Positions 1-9,371 of a stretch of DNA of 64,000 nucleotides are shown here, piece by piece. The translations under genes and the position numbers were made by a program. The stretch covers positions 2,046,501-2,110,500 of the forward strand of contig NZ_CP069213.1 of the NCBI RefSeq assembly GCF_016834455.1, written 5' to 3'. The stretch comes from Shewanella litorisediminis. Its GTDB lineage: Bacteria; Pseudomonadota; Gammaproteobacteria; Enterobacterales; Shewanellaceae. The stretch's first letter is position 1. Each line of letters starts with the position of its first letter. The notes below the pieces were generated by a model that saw only the letters and a program-made list of their open reading frames with translations, was not told where the DNA came from and did not search any database.

Positions 1-2
1 CC

Positions 3-656
3 ATATTTGGTGCCTGTAGTGCCGCGTTTTTTTGTTATCTGACCCTGTGGCCTGCGGTTATGCAGCATCACGGCTATGCTGCCGCAGAAATTGGGCTTAG
101 CTTTATTCCTCAAACACTCTCTTTCATGCTGGGCGGTTTCGCCTGTAAAAAGGCGCTGAACTCCCACAGTCCCCAGGTCATAAAGAACATGCTCATTACC
201 GGCTTCGTCTCTTTATCTGTTGTGCTCTTTCTTCTGACACAATTGGGAGCGGGTATTGAGGCCGTACTCTGGGTGTTTGCAGTACTTGCCGCTGTCAATG
301 GTGCGGTTTATCCCTTATTGGTCACAGATGCCCTGGCGCCATTTTCCAGCAATGCCACCAAGGCGGCAGGTTGGCAAAACTTTATTCAACTGGGGATGGC
401 ATTTATTGCCTCCGCCGCAGTGGCCTTAATTGCCCATTGGTTTGAAAAGGCTATCGGTGCCGGCATTCTGGTGTGTGCCGCTATAGTCTTGGTGGCTTGG
501 TGCAGAATGAACTGGCGCACGTGGCGCAGCAGTTGGTGTTTCCCGGACCCTTCAAGAGTTGGAATTGAGTGGACGGACAAAAGCAGAAAATCGAATAGGC
601 ACAATGTGGCAGGCCGCCACAGGGATAACAGTGATCAGAAGCGCGACATTGAATGA
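3..656 (+). CDS. MFS multidrug transporter, C-terminal part (5' end outside window)
   Basis: The reading frame is open from the window edge, so the start lies upstream; the first in-window ATG is at 60. The protein is strongly hydrophobic with about five membrane-spanning stretches and resembles the second half of Bcr/CflA-type drug:proton antiporters of the inner membrane (family assignment from general character, not a search). The last ~50 residues change abruptly from membrane-like to a polar, Trp/Arg/Ser-rich tail. Near 501-503 a shift into another frame gives a more natural ending (QNELAHVAQQ...FKSWN) stopping at 568. The gene may therefore carry a frameshift, or the sequence a base error, and 656 may not be the true end. 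Confidence 0.6.
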   Translation: MFGACSAAFFCYLTLWPAVMQHHGYAAAEIGLSFIPQTLSFMLGGFACKKALNSHSPQVIKNMLITGFVSLSVVLFLLTQLGAGIEAVLWVFAVLAAVNGAVYPLLVTDALAPFSSNATKAAGWQNFIQLGMAFIASAAVALIAHWFEKAIGAGILVCAAIVLVAWCRMNWRTWRSSWCFPDPSRVGIEWTDKSRKSNRHNVAGRHRDNSDQKRDIE

Positions 657-736
657 TGTAAGAAGCGCGATGGGCAGGGGATGTCCGTTGTAATGGTTAC
701 GCCATTTATCCGGTAACAATGCCCAGCCCTTTCAGT

Positions 737-766
737 AACAAAGCACAGCAACCGCTGTGCTTTGTT
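737..766. terminator. Perfect 13-bp hairpin downstream of the MFS gene
   Basis: Two 13-base arms (aacaaagcacagc and its exact reverse complement) flank a 4-base loop. The right arm ends in tttgtt, so a transcript would form a stable stem followed by a weak U-rich stretch. This fits a terminator for the upstream transporter gene, or a bidirectional structure. Confidence 0.55.
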
Positions 767-1222
767 CATATATGCATGACATAGCGTGTGTGTGTTCAGG
801 CGACCGACAAGACCATGAGCGCATCAGGCCCAGCCACTCGGTTAAGCTCAATACCTACATTCATTATCTGTACGCGATATCTGCACGTGATAGCAGCGTG
901 CCAAGGTCAAACGGAAAACCCAAGAGCGCCCATCCGGCCTTGCGCAAATGCCCGAGAGTTTGATGGCCGCATTGATTTTAGGTGTGCGTATTTTGCCCCA
1001 TGGCAAACCGGGATATTCCGCTGTTACGTTTACGCCTGCGGCCCACCGAAATCTTGTCTTTTGACATTCAGCTTCATCTATGTGCCGCTGCCAACCCACA
1101 TCAGCACCCCTCCACCAAGATTAAACCATAACAAATTCAGTCACATAATACATTCAGCCCATGCTGTCTCACTGTCAGCACACTCCTTGTCATGGAGAGA
1201 ATATGCGGCTGCAAATTTCTGA
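767..1222. other. Intergenic stretch with no supported gene
   Basis: Several open frames on both strands cover this stretch, but none has a good ribosome site, a recognisable domain or protein-like composition. It may be decayed coding DNA. Nothing specific can be assigned apart from the promoter that follows it at 1223. Confidence 0.5.
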
Positions 1223-1253
1223 TTGACATTGCCACAGTGGCAAGCTTTAGCCT
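1223..1253 (+). promoter_or_regulatory. MerR/CueR-type promoter with 19-bp spacer
   Basis: A -35 ttgaca (1223-1228) and a -10 tagcct (1248-1253) are separated by 19 bp, the long spacing typical of MerR-family activated promoters. The spacer begins with the dyad TTGCCA-cag-TGGCAA. The same architecture and nearly the same dyad occur before copZ (22015-22045) and, in variant form, before copA (21954-21984). The lipoprotein gene starts 92 bp downstream. Confidence 0.7.
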
Positions 1254-1345
1254 GCTTTTTGTTCCAATCCGGTGACACCGTTGGAGCGGTTGGAGTAACA
1301 AATTTACCCCGTTGATTTTGTGTGGTTGCTGATCGGAGTGAGAAA

Positions 1346-3397
1346 ATGAGAAAAGTGATTCAGGCGGCACCGGTGCTCTTGATTTGCACCATGCTTGTCG
1401 TCGCTGGTTGCGGTGGCGGAGAAAATCGCGAAAACACCAATCATGGCATCAGTTTTGACATTGGAACTGATATCCAGCTCAAGGAAGGCCAAACCACGGC
1501 ACTGAAGCCACGAGTGAACAATGAGCAACCGGGCTATAGCTACCTTTGGCGGCAAATCTCCGGACCCGAGGTTTACATCAGTAATCTCAATCAAAAGCAT
1601 ATACAGGTGACAGCACCTGCACTTGATGAAGATGCGGTGGCTGAAATTGCGCTCACCATTACCGATGCCAATGGCAATGCAGCGACGGACAGCATACATA
1701 TTTTTCTCAAGGCCAATCGGTCGCCAATAGTCAGTGCTGTTGATGTATTGCTAACTGAAAAATCAAGCGCCTTGCTTAAGATCGACGCACAGGATGTGGA
1801 TGGAGAGATTGCCTCTATAGAGTGGAACCAGATATCCGGTCCTGCCTTGCAGTACGCGTCTACCAACACCTCTGAGCTTTCTGTCCAGGTCCCCGCTGTA
1901 AGCAAGGTCGAATTTGCGTCCTTCTCCATCACAGTTATGGATGAGGACGGGGATATCAAAAGAGTAGAGCACAGCTATCGAATAGAACCTTTGTGGCAGG
2001 AAGTGTCAGTGGGAGGGGTTCTTGCCGCAAAAAAAATGGTTGGCGCAGAGATTATCGCCGCAGTCGATGATCAGACGTTCAGGACACAGGCTGATGAAAA
2101 TGGAAATTATACTCTGCGCCTCAAAATAGATGATGACGCGGTAAATGATTTAGCGCTAATCCGGGCTATTTCCACACAAAAGACGGGAATGGAGCTTTGG
2201 ACTTCGATACCGTCACTGGGCAGTCTGGATACAACAGCGCCGGTTAATCTCACGGCCTACAGTACCGCAATTTTGGCTCTTGCCACTAGGGTTAATGGCG
2301 GGATTGTTCCTAAAAGTCGATTGGCACTTAAGACTGCTGAACTGATGCTGACCCCGGTTGAGGCGGTACTCGCTGCAGTGTCTATCGCTGCCTACGCCGA
2401 GCAAGACGTTGTTGGGTTACCACCCGGCCAATTCTCGGTATTTGGGGCGGTAGTAAATACAGAGAGCTTCAGGCGATACAGCGATGATCTGCAGGCTGCA
2501 GTACCTGAGTTATTAACTCACCTGGAAAAGGTATTGCCAGCACAGGGTTGGGGTAAAATTAACCTGAACGCCAATGAGTTACTCAGCGGGTTACGATTGA
2601 CAACGAGTGGGCTTAATTCGCCGGCTGATAAATACACCCGATACTATTTATTCCACCCGCAATCTCAGGCTCAGATAGCGGATGAAAATTTTGCATTTAA
2701 GGCTAACTGGGCCATATTGTCCGGTTCAGTCCAAACACAGTCAATATTGGATGAGACACCTGCTTTAAGATTAAAGATAGATCACCCTGATTTGAGCCTG
2801 ACCGAAGACCAATTAATTATATTGAGAGCCCATGGTGTATTAAGTCTTGACGTTAAACTCACCCTGCTGGCCGAACGCTTAACCAAATTAAGCATGGGGG
2901 CGTCAAGGAATTTATTCTTACGGGTAAAGCAAAAGGTCTATGACATTCAACCCGTTATTCTTGGCGGTGAGTTAATGGATTTTTCACCGGTAGAGATTGA
3001 GACCCAAGACTATGCCTGGGGGAGTCCACTTAACAGTCAAACTATCAGCATATCAGGGCAGCAGATGCAGGCGGAGTGGCGTATGCCTATGTACAGTCCC
3101 AGTGAAGATATTGAGCATTCGAAGTTTCAGCAACAACATGTTTCTTTGGATTCAGATGGCATGGGATACAGCTTTACTTCAGGCGACACTTTTTATTGGG
3201 ATGTGGGTTCAAATATATCATCAAACACCTATGTCGTTTTGAGATTTTCAAACGGTTATACCATGGCTATGGGATTACTCGATGAAACATCGAATGGATT
3301 TAATGCAGATGTGTTTGTACATTCCGAAAATGGTCAATGGCTGGCGGCGACATCAGGCGTTCTGGAGCTCATCCAACCCGGTTTAATCCGTCATTGA
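1346..3397 (+). CDS. Large lipoprotein with PKD/REJ-like repeats
   Basis: 683 aa. The ATG at 1346 is preferred over an in-frame GTG at 1322 because GGAG sits just upstream and the protein then begins with a clean lipoprotein signal (MRKVIQ..., lipobox VAGC, lipidated Cys22 followed by GGG). Two Ig/PKD-like repeats follow, each with the signature W-x-Q-I-S-G-P and ending in an acidic DANGN or DEDGD loop (roughly residues 40-125 and 130-215). After that comes a segment resembling carboxypeptidase-regulatory-like folds (GAEIIAAVDDQTF...DENGNYTL) and a long C-terminal region I do not recognise. It probably sits on the outer membrane; its ligand is unknown. A CueR-type promoter upstream suggests metal-responsive expression, which is an inference. 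Confidence 0.7.
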   Translation: MRKVIQAAPVLLICTMLVVAGCGGGENRENTNHGISFDIGTDIQLKEGQTTALKPRVNNEQPGYSYLWRQISGPEVYISNLNQKHIQVTAPALDEDAVAEIALTITDANGNAATDSIHIFLKANRSPIVSAVDVLLTEKSSALLKIDAQDVDGEIASIEWNQISGPALQYASTNTSELSVQVPAVSKVEFASFSITVMDEDGDIKRVEHSYRIEPLWQEVSVGGVLAAKKMVGAEIIAAVDDQTFRTQADENGNYTLRLKIDDDAVNDLALIRAISTQKTGMELWTSIPSLGSLDTTAPVNLTAYSTAILALATRVNGGIVPKSRLALKTAELMLTPVEAVLAAVSIAAYAEQDVVGLPPGQFSVFGAVVNTESFRRYSDDLQAAVPELLTHLEKVLPAQGWGKINLNANELLSGLRLTTSGLNSPADKYTRYYLFHPQSQAQIADENFAFKANWAILSGSVQTQSILDETPALRLKIDHPDLSLTEDQLIILRAHGVLSLDVKLTLLAERLTKLSMGASRNLFLRVKQKVYDIQPVILGGELMDFSPVEIETQDYAWGSPLNSQTISISGQQMQAEWRMPMYSPSEDIEHSKFQQQHVSLDSDGMGYSFTSGDTFYWDVGSNISSNTYVVLRFSNGYTMAMGLLDETSNGFNADVFVHSENGQWLAATSGVLELIQPGLIRH

Positions 3398-3571
3398 CAT
3401 TATCGACACGGGAATGACATCAAAAAATGGAGTCGCAACCGGATTAACTCCTTTTTATTACCGAATTAATTAACCCTCTCTTTTTAGAGATTGAATGAGT
3501 GTTAACTGACTCTGGAAACTGACTGTATTTATTTTTAACGAAGCTTTATTTGTAGCAACAAGGTATTAATT

Positions 3572-4804
3572 ATGAGAAGTAAATTTAAGTCCATAGTACT
3601 TGGAAGTATTGCTGCTGCCGTCTTATCTGCATGCAACAATCCGGCCCCCATTTCTAATGAGCTCCCTTTGCCTGAGGTCAGTGTGGCCAAGGTTGTTTTT
3701 GAGCGCGTTACCGAATGGGATGATTTTACAGGGCGTCTGCAAGCACCGCTGAATGTTAGCTTGACGCCAAAAGTCTCGGGTTACATAGAGCAATTGCACT
3801 TCACTGAAGGCGCTCTCGTCAAAAAAGGTGATTTGCTATTTCAAATAGACGCCAGGGCATTTACTGCTGAAGTGACGCGGTTAAAAGCCGAATTACAAAG
3901 TGCGAAAAGTGCGTTGGCGCTGGCCGATGCTGAGTATTCTCGTGCATCGACATTAAGCGAGCAACAAGCCATTTCTGCGGAAGAACTGGATAACCGTTTA
4001 GCGCGCAAGCAGCAAGCCGCTGCGAATGTAAACGCGTTATTGGCAACACTGGAGCGCGCCGAGCTGGATTTGAGCTACACCCAAGTGACGGCACCCATCA
4101 GTGGTCGGGTCTCTTATGCCATGGCGACGGTAGGTAACTATGTCACGGCCGGCCAAACCCAACTGACCAGCCTGGTCTCCACCGACAAAATGTACGCTTA
4201 CTTTGATGTGGACGAGCAAACTTACCTGAAGTACGCCCGCCTGGCGAAGGACGGTCGACGTGTCGACACCCGTGATGCCCAGGCTAACCCTGTGTATTTG
4301 GCGCTGGCCGATGACAGTAATTTCAGCCACGTAGGTTATATCGATTTTGTCGATAACCGCATCGATGCGCAGACCGGCACCATTCGCCTGCGTGCCAGCT
4401 TTGCCAATAACGACAATCAGTTGTTACCCGGGCTGTTTGCCAAACTGCGCCTGGCAAGCAGTGCCTCTTACGATGGTGTGTTAATTGATGAAAAGGCCAT
4501 CGGAACCGATTTAAACAACAAGTTTGTCTTGGTGGTGAACGACTCTAACCTGTTGGAGTACCGGGCAATCGAGCTGGGTGAGAAACTCAATGGTTTGCGC
4601 ATCGTGAACAAGGGCCTAACGGCTACTGATCGCATCGTGGTGAACGGCCTGCAGCGCGTTCGCCCAAGTATGCAAGTTGAGCCTAAGTTGGTGGACATGG
4701 CCACTGCCTCGCAACTGGCGGCGCTAAAGGACGCTCAGCAGATGCTGGATCAGGCGGCATCCTCTTTGGCTGCAACCTCTGATATCGCCCCTAATCGCGG
4801 TTAA
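3572..4804 (+). CDS. RND efflux periplasmic adaptor (membrane fusion) lipoprotein
   Basis: 410 aa, first gene of a three-gene efflux operon. It starts with a lipoprotein signal (lipobox LSAC, Cys21). A barrel-sandwich half-motif follows (LTPKVSGYIEQLHFTEGALVKKGD), then a helical hairpin rich in Ala/Glu/Gln (about residues 90-155), then the second sandwich half (LSYTQVTAPISGRVSYA). A beta-barrel region makes up the rest. This layout is that of AcrA/MexE-type adaptors linking the inner-membrane pump to the outer-membrane channel. The permease starts 10 bp downstream. The substrate cannot be read from the sequence. Confidence 0.93.
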   Translation: MRSKFKSIVLGSIAAAVLSACNNPAPISNELPLPEVSVAKVVFERVTEWDDFTGRLQAPLNVSLTPKVSGYIEQLHFTEGALVKKGDLLFQIDARAFTAEVTRLKAELQSAKSALALADAEYSRASTLSEQQAISAEELDNRLARKQQAAANVNALLATLERAELDLSYTQVTAPISGRVSYAMATVGNYVTAGQTQLTSLVSTDKMYAYFDVDEQTYLKYARLAKDGRRVDTRDAQANPVYLALADDSNFSHVGYIDFVDNRIDAQTGTIRLRASFANNDNQLLPGLFAKLRLASSASYDGVLIDEKAIGTDLNNKFVLVVNDSNLLEYRAIELGEKLNGLRIVNKGLTATDRIVVNGLQRVRPSMQVEPKLVDMATASQLAALKDAQQMLDQAASSLAATSDIAPNRG

Positions 4805-4814
4805 GGAGTAGAGC

Positions 4815-7800
4815 ATGTTATCGCAATTTTTTATTAAGCGGCCGATCTTTGCCGCTGTAATATCTCTGCTGTTTTTTATTACCGGCGCCATCGCTGTGTG
4901 GCAGCTGCCGGTTACTGAATATCCGGAAGTGGTACCACCCACAGTGGTGGTTACCGCCAATTACCCGGGTGCCAATCCGAAAGTGATTGCCGAAACAGTG
5001 GCCTCGCCACTGGAGCAGGAAATTAACGGTGTGGAAAACATGCTGTATATGTCCTCTCAGGCCACCTCGGATGGTCGTATGACATTGACCGTCACCTTTG
5101 CCATTGGTACCGATGTCAACCTGGCACAAACCCAGGTGCAAAGTCGGGTTGAACGTGCAAAACCGCGCCTGCCGCAGGAAGTACAGCGCTTGGGGGTGGT
5201 GACAGAGAAATCATCACCCGACTTAACCATGGTGGTGCATTTAACCTCACCGGATGAGCGTTACGACATGCTGTATCTGTCCAACTATGCCGCGCTGAAC
5301 GTCAAAGACGAGCTGGCGCGTATTGAAGGCGTGGGTTCGGTGCAACTGTTTGGTGCCGGCGACTACAGTATGCGGATCTGGCTCGATCCGAATAAAGTGG
5401 CGGCACTGGGCTTATCGCCGGCACAAATTACCGCTGCCATTCGTGAGCAGAACCAGCAGGCGGCGGCCGGCAGTTTGGGCGCGCAGCCAAGTGGTGCGGC
5501 CGAGTTTCAGCTGCTGATCAATGTCAAAGGCCGTTTGGCGGCAGTGGAAGAGTTTGAAAATATCATTATCAAAGTGGGCCAGAACGGTGAAATCAGCCGC
5601 TTAAAGGATGTGGCTCGCCTGGAGCTTGGCGCGTCAACCTATGCGCTGCGCTCCTTGCTCAATAACAAGGAAGCGGTTGCCATTCCGATTTTCCAGGCCT
5701 CGGGCTCGAATGCGATTCAAATCTCCGATGATGTACGCGCCAAAATGGCCGAGCTGGCAAAAAGCTTCCCCGATGGGCTGAGTTACGACATCGTCTACGA
5801 CCCAACGGTATTCGTGCGTGGCTCGATTGAAGCGGTAGTCAAAACCCTGCTTGAAGCCGTATTGCTCGTGGTATTGGTGGTTGTGCTGTTTTTACAAACC
5901 TGGCGCGCCTCTATTATTCCGCTGGTTGCGGTACCTGTATCGCTGGTCGGTACCTTTGCCTTTATGCAGCTGATGGGCTTTTCACTCAACGCCTTGTCAC
6001 TGTTTGGCTTGGTGCTCGCCATCGGTATCGTGGTGGATGACGCCATCGTGGTAGTGGAAAACGTTGAACGCAATATCCGCGACGGCTTATCGCCGGTCGC
6101 TGCGACACAAAAGGCCATGAAAGAAGTGACCGGTCCGATTGTCGCCACAACGTTGGTACTGGCCGCGGTGTTTATTCCGACAGCTTTTATGTCAGGATTA
6201 ACCGGTCAGTTTTATAAGCAGTTTGCCCTCACCATTACCATTTCAACCTTTATTTCGGCCATTAATTCGTTAACGCTGAGTCCGGCATTGTCGGCACTGC
6301 TGTTAAAAGGTCATGGCGAGAAAAAAGATGGCCTGACCCGCGCCATGGACAAATTGCTGGGCGGTTGGTTATTTGGTCCCTTTAACCGTTTCTTTGCCCG
6401 ATTGTCCGCAGGTTACGGTTATCTGGTGCGCAAAGTCATCCGTTTCGGTGCCATTGTGGGGGTGTTGTATATCGCACTGGTCGGCTTAACAGGCTTGCAG
6501 TTTGCGACTACACCAACAGGTTATGTTCCGGGGCAGGATAAACAGTACCTGGTGGCTTTCGCCCAGCTGCCGGATGCATCCTCGCTGGAACGCACTGATG
6601 CTGTGGTCAAGCGCATGTCGTCTATCGCACTGGACCACCTAGGGGTAATAGATGCGATTGCTTTTCCGGGGCTTAATATTAATGGCTTTACCAACAGCCC
6701 TAACAGTGCCGTGATATTTGTCGGACTCGACAGCTTTGAGGTTCGCGACAGCGCAGAATTATCGGCCAATGCGATTGCCGGCGCACTGAACCAGAAGTTT
6801 GCTGCAATTGAAGATGCCTTTATTGCTATTTTCCCACCACCGCCAGTGGCAGGGCTTGGCACCATTGGTGGCTTCAGATTACAAATCCAGGACCGGGCAA
6901 ACCTTGGCTACGAAGAGCTGTATAAAGTCACCATGCAGGTAATGATGAAAGCCTGGCAAACGCCTGAGCTGGCGGGGGTGTTCTCCAGTTATCAGGTGAA
7001 TGTGCCGCAGCTGGATCTGGATATCGATCGAACCAAAGCCAAACAGCAGGGCGTGGCACTGGATGAAGTGTTCCAGACGCTGCAGGCCTATATGGGCTCT
7101 GTGTATGTCAATGACTTCAACCAATTTGGTCGTACCTATCAGGTCAATATGCAGGCCGATGAGCAGTTCCGTCAGACGCCGGAGCAAATTGGTCAGCTGA
7201 AAGTGCGTAATAACCAGGGCGAAATGATCCCGCTGGCGTCATTTATCAAGGTGACCAACAGCGCGGGCCCGGATCGGGTGATGCACTATAACGGCTTTAC
7301 TACCGCCGAAATCAATGGTGGACCAGCGCCGGGGATCAGCAGTGGTGAAGCACAGGCTCTGATGGAAAAAATTCTGGCCGAGACTTTGCCAAACGGCATG
7401 ACCTACGAGTGGACGGAACTCACCTATCAGCAAATTTTGGCTGGTAACGCCGGCATATTTATCTACCCGCTGGTGATCTTGTTGGTGTTTATGGTGCTGG
7501 CTGCCCAGTATGAAAGCTTACGTTTACCGCTGGCGATCATCCTGATCATCCCGATGACGTTGCTATCGGCGCTGAGCGGTGTGCTGATTTACGGTGGAGA
7601 CAACAACATCTTTACCCAGATTGGCCTGATTGTACTGGTTGGTTTGGCGACCAAGAACGCCATTCTGATTGTCGAGTTTGCCAAAGAGCTGCAAGACCAC
7701 GGCATGAGCGCGCTGGAAGCCATTCTGGAAGCTGGCCGCCTGCGCTTACGTCCCATTCTGATGACCTCCATCGCCTTTATTATGGGTGTGGTGCCTATGG

Positions 7801-7991
7801 TGTTCTCCAGCGGTGCCGGCGCGGAAATGCGCCAGGCCATGGGGGTGGCAGTATTCGCCGGTATGATAGGCGTGACGATTTTCGGCCTGATTTTAACGCC
7901 GCTGTTTTACTACTTGTTGGCGAAAAGAGGCGAGACAAAGGTAAAACAACTGGCTAACGGAAATGATGTTGCGGAGGGTGCCCATGCGTAA
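4815..7991 (+). CDS. RND multidrug efflux permease (HAE1, AcrB/MexF-like)
   Basis: 1058 aa, the usual length for hydrophobe/amphiphile RND pumps. It starts MLSQFFIKRPIFAAVISL, typical of AcrB/MexF N termini, preceded by aaggag. The central transmembrane block contains LVLAIGIVVDDAIVVVENVER, including the Asp pair used for proton relay. The periplasmic loops carry the expected duplicated porter domains, and the second half ends with a further transmembrane block containing LIVLVGLATKNAILIVEFA. It should act as a proton-driven trimer in the inner membrane. The 3' end overlaps the start of the outer-membrane channel gene by 8 bp, showing translational coupling. MexF/OqxB is the closest flavour by eye; the substrate is unknown. 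Confidence 0.95.
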   Translation: MLSQFFIKRPIFAAVISLLFFITGAIAVWQLPVTEYPEVVPPTVVVTANYPGANPKVIAETVASPLEQEINGVENMLYMSSQATSDGRMTLTVTFAIGTDVNLAQTQVQSRVERAKPRLPQEVQRLGVVTEKSSPDLTMVVHLTSPDERYDMLYLSNYAALNVKDELARIEGVGSVQLFGAGDYSMRIWLDPNKVAALGLSPAQITAAIREQNQQAAAGSLGAQPSGAAEFQLLINVKGRLAAVEEFENIIIKVGQNGEISRLKDVARLELGASTYALRSLLNNKEAVAIPIFQASGSNAIQISDDVRAKMAELAKSFPDGLSYDIVYDPTVFVRGSIEAVVKTLLEAVLLVVLVVVLFLQTWRASIIPLVAVPVSLVGTFAFMQLMGFSLNALSLFGLVLAIGIVVDDAIVVVENVERNIRDGLSPVAATQKAMKEVTGPIVATTLVLAAVFIPTAFMSGLTGQFYKQFALTITISTFISAINSLTLSPALSALLLKGHGEKKDGLTRAMDKLLGGWLFGPFNRFFARLSAGYGYLVRKVIRFGAIVGVLYIALVGLTGLQFATTPTGYVPGQDKQYLVAFAQLPDASSLERTDAVVKRMSSIALDHLGVIDAIAFPGLNINGFTNSPNSAVIFVGLDSFEVRDSAELSANAIAGALNQKFAAIEDAFIAIFPPPPVAGLGTIGGFRLQIQDRANLGYEELYKVTMQVMMKAWQTPELAGVFSSYQVNVPQLDLDIDRTKAKQQGVALDEVFQTLQAYMGSVYVNDFNQFGRTYQVNMQADEQFRQTPEQIGQLKVRNNQGEMIPLASFIKVTNSAGPDRVMHYNGFTTAEINGGPAPGISSGEAQALMEKILAETLPNGMTYEWTELTYQQILAGNAGIFIYPLVILLVFMVLAAQYESLRLPLAIILIIPMTLLSALSGVLIYGGDNNIFTQIGLIVLVGLATKNAILIVEFAKELQDHGMSALEAILEAGRLRLRPILMTSIAFIMGVVPMVFSSGAGAEMRQAMGVAVFAGMIGVTIFGLILTPLFYYLLAKRGETKVKQLANGNDVAEGAHA

Positions 7992-9363
7992 TCTAATGAA
8001 ATTGTCGGCCATCGCTCTACTGGTGGCATCAGTCAGTGCCTGTGTCGTCGGGCCGGACTATCAGTCGCCAACTAAGGTGGCGGATATTCATGTCGGCTCA
8101 ACCTATCAAAGCGCGGATAAGCTGCAAAGCTGGTGGCAGGCGTTTGACGATGTGGCCTTAAATGAGCTGATTTCAGAGGCATTAGCGCAAAACCGTACCC
8201 TGGCGCAGGCACAGGCCAACGTTGAACGTGCCTATGCAGTATTTCGCGATGCCAATAATGATTTGCTGCCCAAGGGCAGTCTGGATGCCGGCTATCAGGC
8301 CAGTGAAAATGCCACTGTATCAAGCGCCGATAATGAGGTGGTGAGTCGCGGTTATACAACCGGTGGCAATCTGAGCTGGGATCTGGATTTATTCGGCAAG
8401 ATCCGCCGCGCTGCCGAAGCGGCGCAGGCCAATGCCCAGCAAGCTGAGATGCTTTGGCAGGACGCTCAATTGCAACTGATAAGTCAGGTGGCAAGCAGCT
8501 ACGGCGATTATCGCGGCGCGCAATTGCGCCTGGTGGTGGCCGAGCAAAACCTGCATAACCTTGAGCAAAGCCGGGGCATTGTGCTGGCGCGGCTGGAGGC
8601 CGGCATGGCATCTGAGTTGGAGCTGGCGCAAATCGATGTGCAGCTGCATCAGGTACAGGCTGCTGTGCCGGGGTATCGCACCGCATTGTTAACGGCGGAA
8701 GCGACCTTGTCAGCACTGCTTGCAAAGCAGCCCGGCCAGTTAAAGATAACGACGGCGCCGCATCTGCCGGGGCTGAAACAACCGGTAGCTCTGGTCGACG
8801 GGGAAAATTACCTGCGTTACCGCGCCGATGTCGCGGTTGCCGAACGTGCACTGGCGGCCAGCACGGCACAAATTGGTGTGGCAACGGCAGATTTATACCC
8901 GAGTCTGTCGGTACGCGGCTTTTTGGGGTTTGTCTCAGGCCCGGGCTTAAACCTGAATGGTGATTCACAAAGCTGGTTCGTGGCCCCGACACTGAGTTGG
9001 CAAGCCGCCGATTTAGGCTCAGTGAAAGCCCGAATTCGTCAGGCAGATGCGAGCACGCAAATGGCGCTGGCGCAGTTTGAGCAGCAGGTGTTTACTGCGC
9101 TGAACGAAATGCAGTTATCACTGAACAGCTACAACTTAAGCCGTGAACAGCAATTGAGCACAGAGCGGCAGTGGCAGGCCAGCAACAAGGCGCTTAACAT
9201 CGTTCGCGATCGATACAAAGCAGGCACTGTAGGGTTTTTAGCTCTGTTGGATGCCGAGCGTGAACAGCTGCGTGCCCGCGATCAGCTGGCGGTGTTGCAA
9301 CAGCAAAGCTTTAACCGGTTGGTTGCCATATACCGCAGCTTTGGTGGCGCAATTGCACTGTGA
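7984..9363 (+). CDS. RND efflux outer-membrane channel lipoprotein (NodT/OprM family)
   Basis: 459 aa with start ATG at 7984; GGAGGGT lies 5 bp upstream and the protein begins with a lipoprotein signal (lipobox VSAC, Cys20, then VVGPDYQSP, a hallmark of OprM/NodT proteins). An ATG at 7963 is in frame but less likely. Two copies of the outer-membrane efflux repeat follow, with the typical NLSWDLDLFGKIRRAAEAA and PTLSWQAADLGSVKARI segments. It forms the trimeric TolC-like exit duct for the adaptor and permease encoded just upstream. An ISAs1-type element is inserted so that its target duplication begins inside this gene's TGA stop codon; the protein is left intact. Confidence 0.94.
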   Translation: MRNLMKLSAIALLVASVSACVVGPDYQSPTKVADIHVGSTYQSADKLQSWWQAFDDVALNELISEALAQNRTLAQAQANVERAYAVFRDANNDLLPKGSLDAGYQASENATVSSADNEVVSRGYTTGGNLSWDLDLFGKIRRAAEAAQANAQQAEMLWQDAQLQLISQVASSYGDYRGAQLRLVVAEQNLHNLEQSRGIVLARLEAGMASELELAQIDVQLHQVQAAVPGYRTALLTAEATLSALLAKQPGQLKITTAPHLPGLKQPVALVDGENYLRYRADVAVAERALAASTAQIGVATADLYPSLSVRGFLGFVSGPGLNLNGDSQSWFVAPTLSWQAADLGSVKARIRQADASTQMALAQFEQQVFTALNEMQLSLNSYNLSREQQLSTERQWQASNKALNIVRDRYKAGTVGFLALLDAEREQLRARDQLAVLQQQSFNRLVAIYRSFGGAIAL

Positions 9364-9371
9364 GCTTTACT
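9362..9371. repeat. Left 10-bp target-site duplication of the ISAs1-type element
   Basis: The sequence gagctttact is present at 9362-9371 and again at 10575-10584, directly flanking the element. A 10-bp duplication fits the 8-10 bp known for ISAs1-family insertions. Confidence 0.9.

Noticed and set aside
788..1222. Open frames on both strands between the MFS gene and the lipoprotein gene
   Set aside because: No ribosome site, no recognisable motif, and the plus-strand frame runs toward the promoter; composition does not look like protein.
8072..8992. 306-codon minus-strand open frame opposite the efflux channel gene
   Set aside because: Pro/Arg/His-rich shadow frame of a well-supported gene.
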